Numbered from the stretch's first letter, positions 26,180 to 36,078 are shown. The stretch: 64,000 bases of DNA from Alkalihalobacillus alcalophilus ATCC 27647 = CGMCC 1.3604 (GCF_000292245.2 NZ_ALPT02000014.1:3215-67214); one strand, 5' to 3'. Made by a program: numbers and translations. The notes: generated by a model from the letters alone, not told the origin.

Positions 26180-26983
26180 TTATTGCCCCTCTCCAAGCTT
26201 AGCCATATTGGCATGAATCGCTTGATGGACCGCTGAGCGGAATCCGCTATCCTCAAGAGCTGCTACCGACTGAATTGTCGTGCCTCCTGGTGAACAAACA
26301 TCATCTTTGAGTTTAGCTGGGTGCTCGCCTGTTTCTAAAACCATCTTCGCTGATCCAAGTACAGCTTGGGACGCAATTGTATAAGCTTTCTCTCTTGGCA
26401 TTCCATATAGAACAGCGGCATCTGCCAAGGCTTCTATGTACATATAAATAAAGGCTGGCGATGAGCCGCCAACTGCACTCGCCGTATCCATCAACGATTC
26501 ATCAATCACTTCTGCTTTTCCAAAACTTTCACATAAATTAATGATCGTTTGCTTATCTTCCTCTGTCATTACTGCATTAAAGCTCAGTGCTGTTAGTCCT
26601 TCTCCAACAAGAACAGGAGTATTTGGCATTGCTTTTGCCATCTTCACTTGACGCTCAAATCGCTCTTCATTTGCAGCAATCGATTGTCCACCTGCAATCA
26701 GGACAATAATTTGCTCCTCTTGAATCTCCTCTTTTATTTCATCAATTACTGATTCATATTGATCAGGAGTGATTGAAAGAATGATAATGTCACACTTTTT
26801 AGCCACTTCAACATTCGACTCGGCGATTTGTATACCGTATGTTTCATGAAGTTCTACTAATTTTGTAATGGTCCGGTTTGATACAAATATATTAGCCGGA
26901 TTAATGATTTTTGATTCAACTAGGCCACCAATCATCGCCTTAGCCATATTGCCACTACCGATAAAACCAACTTTCCTATTCAT
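26180..26983 (-). CDS. proC: Pyrroline-5-carboxylate reductase
   Basis: 267 residues, the normal length. Rossmann motif GFIGSGNMAKAMIGG (about 6-20) and the C-terminal signature DDVCSPGGTTIQSVAALE (about 228-245). It reduces pyrroline-5-carboxylate to proline with NAD(P)H, the last step of proline synthesis. GGAAGGGGTGCTATT precedes the ATG. Bacilli often have several paralogues (ProG, ProH-linked, ProI); which one this is cannot be told. Monocistronic. Confidence 0.94.
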   Translation of the reverse strand: MNRKVGFIGSGNMAKAMIGGLVESKIINPANIFVSNRTITKLVELHETYGIQIAESNVEVAKKCDIIILSITPDQYESVIDEIKEEIQEEQIIVLIAGGQSIAANEERFERQVKMAKAMPNTPVLVGEGLTALSFNAVMTEEDKQTIINLCESFGKAEVIDESLMDTASAVGGSSPAFIYMYIEALADAAVLYGMPREKAYTIASQAVLGSAKMVLETGEHPAKLKDDVCSPGGTTIQSVAALEDSGFRSAVHQAIHANMAKLGEGQ

Positions 26984-27149
26984 AATAGCACCCCTTCCTT
27001 AAATCCCTAAGCGTGTTCATTGTAATATAGCCATGTGCGGAACACAAATGCTACGATTTATTTTGGTGTGTTGGGTGTTGAGCGGAGTTGCTCTGCGTTA
27101 ATTACACAATTCCCTCGGCCAAATCCCCCCGTTCATATATGTTAAACAC

Positions 27150-27187
27150 AAAAAAGCCGTCTCAAAAGGTCTATTACCTTTGAGACG
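27150..27187 (-). terminator. Terminator of the RlmN-family gene
   Basis: CGTCTCAAAAGGT (27158-27170) pairs with ACCTTTGAGACG (27176-27187); T run on the minus strand. Confidence 0.8.
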
Positions 27188-27204
27188 ACTCTTATTTGCA
27201 CTAT

Positions 27205-28284
27205 TTAAGCTTTAGCTTTCACTTTTTCTTTTTTAATTTGCTTACTGCGCAGTTGACCACAGGCAGCATCGATATCAGTACCGTGCTCCAGACGAACTCC
27301 ACAGTTAATGCCTTTTTTCTTTAATGTATCAAAGAAAATGCGAATGTCTTCGTTGTCACTACGTTGATATTGACCATGCTCATCAACTGGATTATAAGGA
27401 ATTAAGTTCACATAGGTTAACTTTCGACGTGAAGTTCCGATTAGATTAGCTAGCTCTAGGGCATGCTCTTTCTGATCGTTAACACCTTTTAATAAAATAT
27501 ATTCAAACGTAATCCGACGATTTGATTTTTCTAAATAATAATCGACCGAATCCATTAACTTCTCAATTGGGAAAGCTCTGTTTACTTTCATAATTTGCGT
27601 TCTTAGCTCGTTATTAGGAGCGTGTAAAGAAATCGCTAAGTTTACTTGTAATTTCAAATCAGCAAATTCATAAATTTTTGGAACGATTCCACTTGTCGAA
27701 ACGGTAATATGACGAGCACCAATCGCCAACCCTTTTTGATCCTTCACAATTTCAAGAAAATCAACCATGTTTGTAAAGTTATCAAATGGTTCACCAATAC
27801 CCATAACAACGATATGACTAACACGCTCATCATTATTACGTGTGTCTAAATGTAGTTGAACTTTCATAATCTGTTCCACAATTTCGCCACTCGTTAGGTC
27901 ACGACTTTTTCTTAATAAACCACTCGCACAGAAGCTGCAACCGATATTACAACCGACTTGTGTCGTGACACAAACCGATAATCCATACTTATGCTTCATT
28001 AAGACAGTTTCAATTAAATTGCCATCTGAAAGCTTTAATAAAAACTTAATCGTGCCATCTTTTGATTCTTGCTGCAAGTGAACATTCATCGTTTCAAACG
28101 CAAAATTTTCTTCCAATAGTGCTAAACAATCTTTATTAACATTTGTCATTTCTGAAAAATCCGTAACACGCTTACGGTAGAGCCAATCCCACACTTGCTG
28201 TGCTCTAAATTTCTTATGTCCACGTTCTAGTAACCATTCTGTTAACTGTTCAATCGTTAACCCATAAATGGACTGTTTTACCAT
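27205..28284 (-). CDS. RlmN/Cfr-family radical SAM 23S rRNA methyltransferase
   Basis: 359 residues from the ATG at 28284, preceded by GGAGGGTAATATC; the listed longer frame starts without a ribosome binding site. Radical SAM cluster C112-x3-C116-x2-C119 (VGCNIGCSFCAS), GEPFDN region, and the C-terminal cysteine (about 342, DAACGQL) that carries the methyl group in this family. It methylates A2503 of 23S rRNA (and tRNA adenosine 37 in some RlmN). It stands alone, not in the usual rsmB-rlmN-prpC-prkC cluster, so it may be a second RlmN. Confidence 0.88.
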   Translation of the reverse strand: MVKQSIYGLTIEQLTEWLLERGHKKFRAQQVWDWLYRKRVTDFSEMTNVNKDCLALLEENFAFETMNVHLQQESKDGTIKFLLKLSDGNLIETVLMKHKYGLSVCVTTQVGCNIGCSFCASGLLRKSRDLTSGEIVEQIMKVQLHLDTRNNDERVSHIVVMGIGEPFDNFTNMVDFLEIVKDQKGLAIGARHITVSTSGIVPKIYEFADLKLQVNLAISLHAPNNELRTQIMKVNRAFPIEKLMDSVDYYLEKSNRRITFEYILLKGVNDQKEHALELANLIGTSRRKLTYVNLIPYNPVDEHGQYQRSDNEDIRIFFDTLKKKGINCGVRLEHGTDIDAACGQLRSKQIKKEKVKAKA

Positions 28285-28430
28285 GATATTACCCTCCGAT
28301 ACCACCTCAAAATGGACCTCATTCTAATTATAGGCTCGCCAATCTTTTGCCCTTTCAAACTTAGAATTCAAAGGATTTACTTTTCTGCATTTCGATAATG
28401 GTCAAATTTTTTTGATCACAAAAGCCCCAA

Positions 28431-29552
28431 CTACTGTTTTAACCAGATCAAGTTGGTGTCGATTGAGAAATTGGCATGATTATATAAAAACAAGACATCT
28501 GTGATATTTTGCTCTTTTACTACCTCATACATATTATCACGATAATAGCGTAAGTCAACCATATGAATTTCTTCAAAATGACTCGCAAGCAATGGAGCGA
28601 TAACATGAGCATAGGAATCCTTTATTAAAAGGAGCTTCCTCCCATTATTTACATCCGATTTTATTTTCACATAACGGTGCTGTCCATTTAGAAAAAAACC
28701 GTACTGATCTCGTTTATTTAAATAATCCCATTCATAAAAGGAATGTTCTACTAAACCCGAGTCAGGATAATGAACTTGATATTGTGGACCATCAATTAAT
28801 TGAAAAACTTCAATTTTATCGGCTTGAATCCAACCGAGAGGAGCTTTGGCATCATACGTTCCATAAAATTGAGAAGAAACCTCCTCGATTTTGTAATCCT
28901 GAATAGCATATGGTGTCAAATTCATTTCCTCGGCAATTTTTTGATAGGCATAAAAGGCCCCTCTCATCGTCCAATGGTGGTCCGTACGAAAATAAATTGA
29001 TTCATCTTTATGTTTCGATAAGACCTCAAAGCCATTAATGACCTTCATTTCTCCTTCTAAAAAAGCTTCAACATCCTTTTGTGCAGCCATCTGTGAATCA
29101 TTGCTAACAAAGCTTGGCAACAACTCTGGATACATTTCAATGGAAGTAGGAGCCAGAAACACATGCGATTGTATTCCTTCCCCTTCTACCTTTTGGGCAA
29201 AATAAGACAAATACTCAAGGTTTTTTTGAAATTGTTCAGAAGAATGAGCATACGCTTCCAATAAATACTGATTAGCTCCGAAATAAATCCCTTTGCTTTC
29301 CTGTTTGTTTGTCCAGTACTCTACATTTGCTTGTGTTGTCACCCACAAATCCTTCCAAACAAACTGATCAGTTACATATGTTTCGATATCACTCGTAAAT
29401 TGGCCATCTACTAACCGAGTATAGGAAAATGACGGCTTTTGTGCTAAATAACGATTTTCTAATTCCGAAAAACTTCGACTTTCACTAAAAAGATTCCAAA
29501 GTAACAAACCTGATATAAACAATACGAATAAGGCAATTCGGGTCCTTTCCAT
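28431..29552 (-). CDS. DHHW-family (AlgJ/AlgX-like) O-acetylation protein
   Basis: 373 residues. N-terminal membrane anchor (about 5-22), then an extracytoplasmic SGNH-like domain with YFRTDHHWTMRGAFYAY (about 189-205), whose DHHW gives the family name, and a later LLIKDSYAHV (catalytic Ser region). Such proteins transfer acetyl groups to cell-surface polysaccharides together with an MBOAT membrane acyltransferase. The MBOAT gene lies directly upstream in the same direction. The MBOAT copy has an in-frame stop, which may have made this gene idle. Confidence 0.88.
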   Translation of the reverse strand: MERTRIALFVLFISGLLLWNLFSESRSFSELENRYLAQKPSFSYTRLVDGQFTSDIETYVTDQFVWKDLWVTTQANVEYWTNKQESKGIYFGANQYLLEAYAHSSEQFQKNLEYLSYFAQKVEGEGIQSHVFLAPTSIEMYPELLPSFVSNDSQMAAQKDVEAFLEGEMKVINGFEVLSKHKDESIYFRTDHHWTMRGAFYAYQKIAEEMNLTPYAIQDYKIEEVSSQFYGTYDAKAPLGWIQADKIEVFQLIDGPQYQVHYPDSGLVEHSFYEWDYLNKRDQYGFFLNGQHRYVKIKSDVNNGRKLLLIKDSYAHVIAPLLASHFEEIHMVDLRYYRDNMYEVVKEQNITDVLFLYNHANFSIDTNLIWLKQ

Positions 29553-29578
29553 CTTCCACCTCCTCGTTATAAAGCGGA

Positions 29579-29675
29579 GTCCGTTTGCTCAGAAGCGAGA
29601 AAAAATAAGAACAGCTGATGAAGACGTTTTTTGTCTTCATTCAGATTGGCGATTTTTCTCGAGCTTCTAACGGAC
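29579..29675. repeat. Nested inverted repeat between the MBOAT and DHHW genes
   Basis: Outer arms GTCCGTT (29579-29585)/AACGGAC (29669-29675), then AGAAGC (29591-29596)/GCTTCT (29663-29668) and GAGAAAAA (29597-29604)/TTTTTCTC (29653-29660), enclose an inner perfect 8-bp stem ATGAAGAC (29618-29625)/GTCTTCAT (29633-29640). A structured spacer of this size could attenuate or process the transcript. Confidence 0.55.
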
Positions 29676-29684
29676 GCAGCTAGA

Positions 29685-31109
29685 TTAAAATCGGAAATAA
29701 AGGAACGGATTAAACAATTCACTAACTAAATAGGCCGTTGATAAAAATAAAAGGAAAAATAAATAAAAAAGCGCTGCCGATTCCATTAGCCATTTTACCG
29801 GCTGACGACTTTTAAAACGGCTCGTTTTCTTTGAGATAAATGTCCAAGTCGGTAAAGACGCCAATACCAGAATGACCAATAAAACGAAGTGCCGATAAAA
29901 CTCATATACAAAGGCTTGATTCACAATTGCGTTTCCTAATAAGCCAAACATAGCCTGTAAATAAAGAAAACCAAGTGAAATATCCTCAAACACGAACAAC
30001 ACCCATCCTATTAATATGAAAAAAATAAAGTAAAAATGCTGCATCCATTTTGGAGCTTTTTCTAAAATCCTTAACCAGCCCGCTTTTTCAATGGCAATAA
30101 ACAAACCAAAATACAGGCCCCATAAAGCAAAGTTCCAACTCGCTCCATGCCAAATTCCAGTTAAACCCCAGACAATAAATAAATTACGATAGAGCTTCCA
30201 TTTTCCATGTTCACTACCTCCTAGTGGGATGTAGACGTAATCTCGAAACCAGGCCCCAAGTGTCATATGCCATCTTCGCCAAAATTCAGAAATACTCCGT
30301 GCCATATACGGATAATGAAAGTTTTTCGGAAAATCAAATCCAAACATTTTCCCAAGACCTATCGCCATATCTGAATACCCACTAAAATCAAAATAAATCT
30401 GAAAAGCAAAGGCGATAATTCCGAGCCACGCTAATAAAATCGATAGCTCTGAAGGGTCCTGTGCCGCCACCTCACGCCAAAGTAAACCAATATTATTAGC
30501 AAGTAAAACCTTTTTAGCGAGCCCAATGATAAACAGTTGAACCCCTTCCGAAAATTGAGATGCTTGAAATTTACGCTCAGTCAACTGCAAGGCAATCATT
30601 TTATAACGAACGATTGGACCCGCGATCAATTGTGGAAACAAACATACATATAAGGCAAGAGCAATTGGATTACGCTGTGCCGTCACCCGACCTCTATAGA
30701 CGTCAATCGTATAAGACATCGTCTGAAACGTATAAAACGAAAGGCCGATCGGTAAAGGAAGTTCAAGCAAAGCGATTTGTATACCAATTAAGCCATTGAC
30801 TGTCTCGATTAAAAAATCGGCATATTTAAAGAAGGATAAAATCAAGACACTAATCATAAGAGAAGAAATTAGTCCGAATTTAGCCTTCTTCTTATTGTTA
30901 TCTCGGTGTCGTTCAATCCAAAGCCCATGCCAATAATCAACAAAGGCAGAGAAAAGCATTAAGAAAATATAGATTGGTTCACCCCAAGCATAAAAAAGCA
31001 AACTTACGACTAATAAAATTACATTTTTCCCTTTTCATGGGCACAAATAATAGAGTGCCAATGCGATAGGAAGAAAATAAAACAAAAAGGTTAAACTACT
31101 AAAAACCAT
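29685..31109 (-). pseudogene. MBOAT-family O-acyltransferase (AlgI/DltB-like) with an in-frame TGA
   Basis: The natural start is ATG at 31107-31109 with GGGGTGATCC before it, and the frame opens MVFSSLTFLFYFLPIALA, typical of MBOAT proteins. Codon 25 is TGA (31035-31037), in the place where relatives have a basic residue (CP-x-KYKN). The frame continues open for 449 codons to 29685, with conserved MBOAT motifs WHMTLGAWFRDYVYIPLGG and the catalytic His in GLTGIWHGASWNF. An internal TTG (31001) could restart translation but has no ribosome binding site and would lose the first helix. A single nonsense change, or a sequencing error. Would be a full 473-residue acetyltransferase otherwise. Confidence 0.85.
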
Positions 31110-31182
31110 TGGATCACCCCATATCATACCCGTGTATGTACAGTCTCCTGCACAATAAAACAAGCTCCTTTAAAACAGAAAA

Positions 31183-31203
31183 AGGCACATGCAAGATGCA
31201 CCT
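31183..31203 (-). terminator. Terminator of the 188-residue lipoprotein gene
   Basis: On the minus strand GGTGCAT/ATGTGCC pair with two G-U wobbles, followed by five T. Confidence 0.6.
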
Positions 31204-31215
31204 TTCTCTTCTATT

Positions 31216-31782
31216 TTATAAATGTTCATCAAAAATCGCTTCTAATTTTTGTGCATCATCATATGTGGCATAAAGAATAAACAAGCCATCTACTTTAATA
31301 ATATTGTTTTTCACCTTTTCGTATTGGTCTGGTAAATAAGACTCCCAAATACGATGTTGATTTTCGAGTTCTCGCTCTAAACCTTCTTGTAAAGCCGCAA
31401 CTTCCGCTTCATCAGCTGCCTCTAATAAAATAATTTGATCTGAATTCACATTCATTGCCGCCTGGAGCACGTAACCATTCGCCAGTTGAGAAGAATCGAT
31501 CTTCATATTTTCTAGTAACATTTCTACAAGCGGATCATCTGTTGCCGTTTCATCGGTTAAGTCTGTTTCAATATACATTTGCAGCTGACCATCTACATAA
31601 ACATCTTCCCCTAAACCTGCCTCTTGTAAATCCTCGGCAATTTGGTCCTTAATACTCGAAAAGATTTCCTCTAATGAGATTTCTCCCGACTGGTTCTCTC
31701 CCTCATCATTATCTCCACTGTTACAACCAATTAAAGTAAAAACAACTAGAGCCATTGTTAATAAGCGTAAAAAATTTTTCAT
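31216..31782 (-). CDS. Lipoprotein of unknown function
   Basis: 188 residues from the ATG at 31782 (GGGAGGACATC before it). Signal peptide with lipobox LIGC (about 17-20), an acidic spacer (SGDNDEGENQS), then a helical domain with repeated E/D/Q residues. It resembles DUF4358-type Bacillota lipoproteins in length and style, but this is not firm. Its terminator lies at 31183-31203; upstream is the damaged MBOAT gene on the same strand. Confidence 0.75.
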   Translation of the reverse strand: MKNFLRLLTMALVVFTLIGCNSGDNDEGENQSGEISLEEIFSSIKDQIAEDLQEAGLGEDVYVDGQLQMYIETDLTDETATDDPLVEMLLENMKIDSSQLANGYVLQAAMNVNSDQIILLEAADEAEVAALQEGLERELENQHRIWESYLPDQYEKVKNNIIKVDGLFILYATYDDAQKLEAIFDEHL

Positions 31783-32117
31783 GATGTCCTCCCTTTGCTC
31801 TCTCATTCATTTATCTAACTATTTAACGCCTACAAAATGAAGAGGGTTTCAATTTTTTTGGCCTTTTCTACCCAACGATGTTTGGTTCAGCTAAATTACT
31901 CCGCCAGCTGCAAGCCATGCGTAAGTTGCCAGTAGAATATATGGGGGAAATTGCTGAAACATCATGACACACAAATAAGGTGAAGGAAGTTAGAGAGCAG
32001 GCTTATACCGCCTTCTTTTTGTGCTCCAATCATCTAACGACCTACACCTTCATAAGTATATCTAAACAAGTTGAAATTTGACTCCTTTTAACACTTACTC
32101 ATCTCACCATTTATCCA
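31783..32117. other. Intergenic region, no convincing gene
   Basis: 335 bp between two minus-strand genes. A 29-codon frame on the plus strand (31878-31967, MFGSAKLLRQLQ) has no ribosome binding site. Nothing else is seen. Confidence 0.4.
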
Positions 32118-33116
32118 TTACCCAATTGATTCCTCAACAATGACAGACCAGCCTTTGCCCTTATAGGCGTTGTAACCTTCTGTCAGGCTATAAGCATAGA
32201 TACAATTGTTTTCAATCGTATACCCCCGTGTTTCTTTTCCGGATAAAATATGTTGTACGGCTTGTAAATGAGTTAATTTCTTCTCTAAAATTTCTTCTTT
32301 GTTTTTTGAAGCAATAATGTAACCTTCGGAGTTAATGACCGCAATTTGGCTCTTTTGATCAAGCTTTACACGTTCAATAATATCAAAGATAAAATCCCAA
32401 TTAAAACGAGTGGAAAAAACTCCAATCGTTTTCCCGTCTTCATTCCGAACCGGACAAGAGTAAGCAATCGTATGGCCCCCGATGGACGGTGAATAATAGA
32501 GATCAGATACATAAACATCGTCACTCTCGATTGTTTTCTCAAACCATTCACGCCCCGTCATATTTTGGCCAACTAACGATTCGTCCTTCGCTGTAGCCAC
32601 GATATTTCCTTCTAAATCAAGAACCAAAAGCTCGAAATAAACTTCATAAATCGTATAAATATTCTCCATTAAAGCTTGAGCTGCTTGTTTTGTATCTTCT
32701 CCTGGATGTGTCAGACTCTTGATGAGTGCATCAAAAGTGGCCCATGCTTGAACATCACAATTACGCTCAAATAAGTTCCGATCGATCTTATCAATTGTAT
32801 CAAAGGCAATATCCACCGTTCTCACAGCTATAATCTCATTTGCCTTCTGCTGAATTCTTTCGATTAACTCTTCACTCTCATTACTTGCATTTAAGCTATC
32901 TTCGGCAAATTTTTTTATTTCTGTTGCCACAACCGCAAACCCTCGCCCTGCAGTCCCTGCACGAGCAGCTTCAATCCCTGAATTCAACGCTAAAATATTA
33001 GATTTAATCGAAATATCCTTAATTTTTTTCATCGTACCTTGCATGTTCTTATTATCTTCTTTTAATTCATTCATGAGCTTGGACACATTTAAATTATTTA
33101 CAATTACTTTCTCCAC
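32118..33116 (-). CDS. Short chemoreceptor-like protein: partial MCP hairpin plus C-terminal Cache domain
   Basis: 332 residues with no membrane helix. Residues about 28-75 match the tip and one flank of the MCP signalling hairpin (IKSNILALNSGIEAARAGTAGRGFAVVATEI). After a linker comes a Cache-type sensory domain (about 130-330; VYVSDLYYSPSIGGHTIAYSCPV, GVFSTRFNWDFI). GTG start, 9 nt after AAAGGAG; an in-frame TGA lies upstream, so it is not a truncated frame in this window. Sensing after signalling is the reverse of classical receptors. It may couple a cytoplasmic ligand to CheA/CheW or be a remnant. Confidence 0.75.
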   Translation of the reverse strand: MEKVIVNNLNVSKLMNELKEDNKNMQGTMKKIKDISIKSNILALNSGIEAARAGTAGRGFAVVATEIKKFAEDSLNASNESEELIERIQQKANEIIAVRTVDIAFDTIDKIDRNLFERNCDVQAWATFDALIKSLTHPGEDTKQAAQALMENIYTIYEVYFELLVLDLEGNIVATAKDESLVGQNMTGREWFEKTIESDDVYVSDLYYSPSIGGHTIAYSCPVRNEDGKTIGVFSTRFNWDFIFDIIERVKLDQKSQIAVINSEGYIIASKNKEEILEKKLTHLQAVQHILSGKETRGYTIENNCIYAYSLTEGYNAYKGKGWSVIVEESIG

Positions 33117-33329
33117 TCCTACCCACTCCTTTAAACAAAATCAAACATATAGTCCTATGACAAAACAACCATGATTTAACAGTGATTATATCATAACGAT
33201 TAGTACAAATCTTCTGAACATAAAATTTTTTATAAGATAGCTTAAGTTTGAAGGTTCTGGCTATCGTTTGTTGCGAACTTGTTGAGCTCCACTTTCCCTC
33301 TTCTCCTTGAGATTTCGCCCTCACAATCA

Positions 33330-33360
33330 AAAAAGAACCGCTCAATGAGCCGTTCTTTTT
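33330..33360. terminator. Terminator of the TraB-family gene
   Basis: AGAACCGCTC (33334-33343) pairs with GAGCCGTTCT (33347-33356) with one mismatch; A and T runs on either side. Confidence 0.75.
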
Positions 33361-33365
33361 CTCTC

Positions 33366-34532
33366 TTATAAATTATCGAAGAAAAGTCTCACAACATCTG
33401 CTCCACCGACAAATGTTCCGAGTGCACTCCCAATGTTGGCTAATACAACAATTAATAGGATTCGTGTGACATTATTTCGCCAAAAACCTTTCGCTGAATG
33501 GACGTCTTTTGATAAATTTTCAAAATCTCTGACACTCGGTCGTTTAAAGTAAGCTTGAACTAATCCAGCTATTAAACCAGCCGATATAAAGGGGTTCAGT
33601 GAGCTAAAAGGTGCGACGACAAAAGCCGAGACAATCGCTAGTGGATGACCTAATGCCACCGCTGCTCCAATTGCTGCAAAAGAACCATTCCATAAAATCC
33701 AGCTCATGGTTTGCTGCAGCCCTGCTTCAGGGTTAGAAAAGAAAGTAAAAGCAATAATACTAATAATAAATATCGGGATCATCCAGCCAACTACTTTTGG
33801 CCATTTTGCTTTTGGCGGTCGCTCATTCAACTTCTTTAAATTATGTTCCTTATGTATTTCCTGAGTAATTCCCGGTACGTGAGCGGCTCCAAGTACAGCC
33901 ACAACCTTATCACCTGGTGCCTTTTTTATATGTTGGGCTAGATATTGATCACGCTCATCAATTAAAGGTTTTTTTAAACGTGGAAAAGATTCTGTTAAGT
34001 CTTTTAGCATCGCATTCAGCATATCCTGTGACTTCATCTTTTCCATCTCTTCTTCTGTGAGCGTCTCTTTACTAAAAATCGACCCAGTGATTTGATACAT
34101 TAAATCCGCCTTGCCTTTAAAACCAATTTGATGCCAGATTCGAGCAAAAGTCGTTTGAATGTTACGGTCAGCTAAAACGAGCTCTGCCCCTGTTTCTTTT
34201 GCAGAATCAATCCCTTGAATCATTTCTTGACCAGGCTTTACACCAAACTGATCGGCCATTCTATTTTGGAAAGAGGAAATCGCTAAATTCATTAACAATA
34301 ACGTCGCTTTTTTCTCTTTTATCACCTTGAAAATATCCATATCCTTCCATTTATTACCATCCATAATGGACTGATAACGCTGTTCATCTAATTCAATACA
34401 AACGGAATCTGGTCGTTCCGTTTCAATTACTTCCTTTACTTGTTCAGCACTTTGTTTAGATACATGGGCGGTCCCTATTAAAATAATTTCTTTGCCGTCC
34501 ACATGTAGCCGCGTAATATTCTCTTCGGACAT
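33366..34532 (-). CDS. TraB/PrgY-family membrane protein
   Basis: 388 residues. N-terminal TraB domain with IGTAHVSKQS (about 18-27), CIELDEQRY, and AVLGAAHVPGI (about 214-224); the GxxH motifs may bind metal. Three or four membrane helices follow (about 245-385). The founder PrgY reduces secretion of a peptide pheromone in Enterococcus. What this copy does is not known. RBS AGGAGAACC precedes the ATG. Own terminator at 33330-33360. Confidence 0.9.
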   Translation of the reverse strand: MSEENITRLHVDGKEIILIGTAHVSKQSAEQVKEVIETERPDSVCIELDEQRYQSIMDGNKWKDMDIFKVIKEKKATLLLMNLAISSFQNRMADQFGVKPGQEMIQGIDSAKETGAELVLADRNIQTTFARIWHQIGFKGKADLMYQITGSIFSKETLTEEEMEKMKSQDMLNAMLKDLTESFPRLKKPLIDERDQYLAQHIKKAPGDKVVAVLGAAHVPGITQEIHKEHNLKKLNERPPKAKWPKVVGWMIPIFIISIIAFTFFSNPEAGLQQTMSWILWNGSFAAIGAAVALGHPLAIVSAFVVAPFSSLNPFISAGLIAGLVQAYFKRPSVRDFENLSKDVHSAKGFWRNNVTRILLIVVLANIGSALGTFVGGADVVRLFFDNL

Positions 34533-34679
34533 CGGTTCTCCTGCCTTTTCGAGTATTTTTTTCTATTATACATCTTTTCAACCCCGTTGTATCTTCCAGA
34601 ACAGAAGATCAAATACCTATACGAAATAAAAACATCTTTTTACATAATAAGTGTCAATTAGATGAACCGGTAAAAGCAT

Positions 34680-35861
34680 TTAAGCTTCTTCTTGATGAAA
34701 AGTTGGACGAAAAATAACTCCGGCACTGATTATGATAAGTAATAAACAGCCAATCGCATAGTATAAACTGCCTTCTCCTATCCAATCAATTAACACTCCT
34801 CCTATCAAAGGACCGAGCATACTGCCTATACTAAATGAAATCGCAATTAATACATTACCAGTTGGCAATAATTGTTTTGGCAATAAATCGGCCAAATACA
34901 TCAGGCCAAGAGAATAAAAAGAGCCTAGTAATCCACCTGACACTAAAAAAGCGATTATTAGCAAAGGGATATGCTCCTCGTATTGTGGAAGTGTTAGAAA
35001 AATCCCCGCTCCAAGTATTGCGAGAATAAGTAACACTTTTTTACGACCTACTCGGTCACTTAATATACCGAGCGGAATTTGTGTAATAACTCCACCAATA
35101 ACAAATGCCGGAAGTATAATAGAAAGCCATTCGACATCAATACCAATAAGCAGAGCATAGATTGGATAGCTACCATGTATCGTGGCCTCCATAAAACCAA
35201 AGGCAAGAGGAGGTAAAAAAGCAAACCAACCGTATTTGATGACTAACCAATAGCGTCCAAGTGTGCCTGACTGTTGAATCGTCTCAACTGTATTATCAGG
35301 CCACTCATTACGAATTTTCAACAAAATAAGCCAAATAATAGCACAAAATAAAGCGGCAATGACAAAAGGCAATCGTTCATCTATCGCTAGCAAATTGGTC
35401 ATCAGAGGACCACCAGCAAAACCAGCACTAAAAGCCAAACCGTAAATGGCAATATTTCGTCCGCGAACTGCCTTTGAACTTGTTGATGTAATCCAGACTT
35501 GTGTTGAGAAGTGAACCATATTATCTGCCACACCGATAATTAAACGGAGTACGAACCAAAACCAAAAACTTTGCCATAATGGAAATAACAGCAATGTCGC
35601 AATAATCACTATCAACCCAATTGATATAACCGGTTTATAACCATATTTACGAACAGGGTGCTCGATAAAAGGTGAAGCAAGTAAAACTCCGATATAGAGA
35701 GCTACGGCATTCATCCCATTCATTGCGGAAGAATAGCCTGCTTGTTCAAGTACAATGGCAAGTAGAGGCAAGAGCATCCCCTGCACAAAACCAGCAACAA
35801 AAACCATTACAACTAGCATAATTAAACGGAGATTTGGTGAATTATTCTGTGCTATAGACAA
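34680..35861 (-). CDS. MFS transporter
   Basis: 393 residues with twelve membrane segments. MFS motif A variant GILSDRVGRKKVLL in the second half. TTG start (35859-35861) four bases after AGGAGGAGG. Could be a drug or metabolite exporter. It lies between the TraB gene and the ectoine-type cluster but has its own spacing and separates from the latter by a terminator at 36079-36116. Confidence 0.88.
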   Translation of the reverse strand: MSIAQNNSPNLRLIMLVVMVFVAGFVQGMLLPLLAIVLEQAGYSSAMNGMNAVALYIGVLLASPFIEHPVRKYGYKPVISIGLIVIIATLLLFPLWQSFWFWFVLRLIIGVADNMVHFSTQVWITSTSSKAVRGRNIAIYGLAFSAGFAGGPLMTNLLAIDERLPFVIAALFCAIIWLILLKIRNEWPDNTVETIQQSGTLGRYWLVIKYGWFAFLPPLAFGFMEATIHGSYPIYALLIGIDVEWLSIILPAFVIGGVITQIPLGILSDRVGRKKVLLILAILGAGIFLTLPQYEEHIPLLIIAFLVSGGLLGSFYSLGLMYLADLLPKQLLPTGNVLIAISFSIGSMLGPLIGGVLIDWIGEGSLYYAIGCLLLIIISAGVIFRPTFHQEEA

Positions 35862-36078
35862 GCAACCTCCTCCTTTCTGTCATAACCATCAAATACTTTC
35901 TTTAGATAGAATAAATTGATTTGTTAATGTATAAGACCCCCACACAATTATTGAATATGTACAACATAAACCTTGAAATAAACACTCACCCCTATATGAT
36001 GCTAAAGAAACCCTCGGGAAGTAACCCTAAATAAGAACACACCCAATTATCTAACAATTCGCCTTCGTAATACAACAA

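Noticed and set aside
31878..31967. 29-codon plus-strand ORF
   Set aside because: No ribosome binding site and no context.
33094..33345. 83-codon minus-strand frame upstream of the MCP-Cache gene
   Set aside because: No plausible start; overlaps the ribosome binding site of the next gene; sequence not protein-like.
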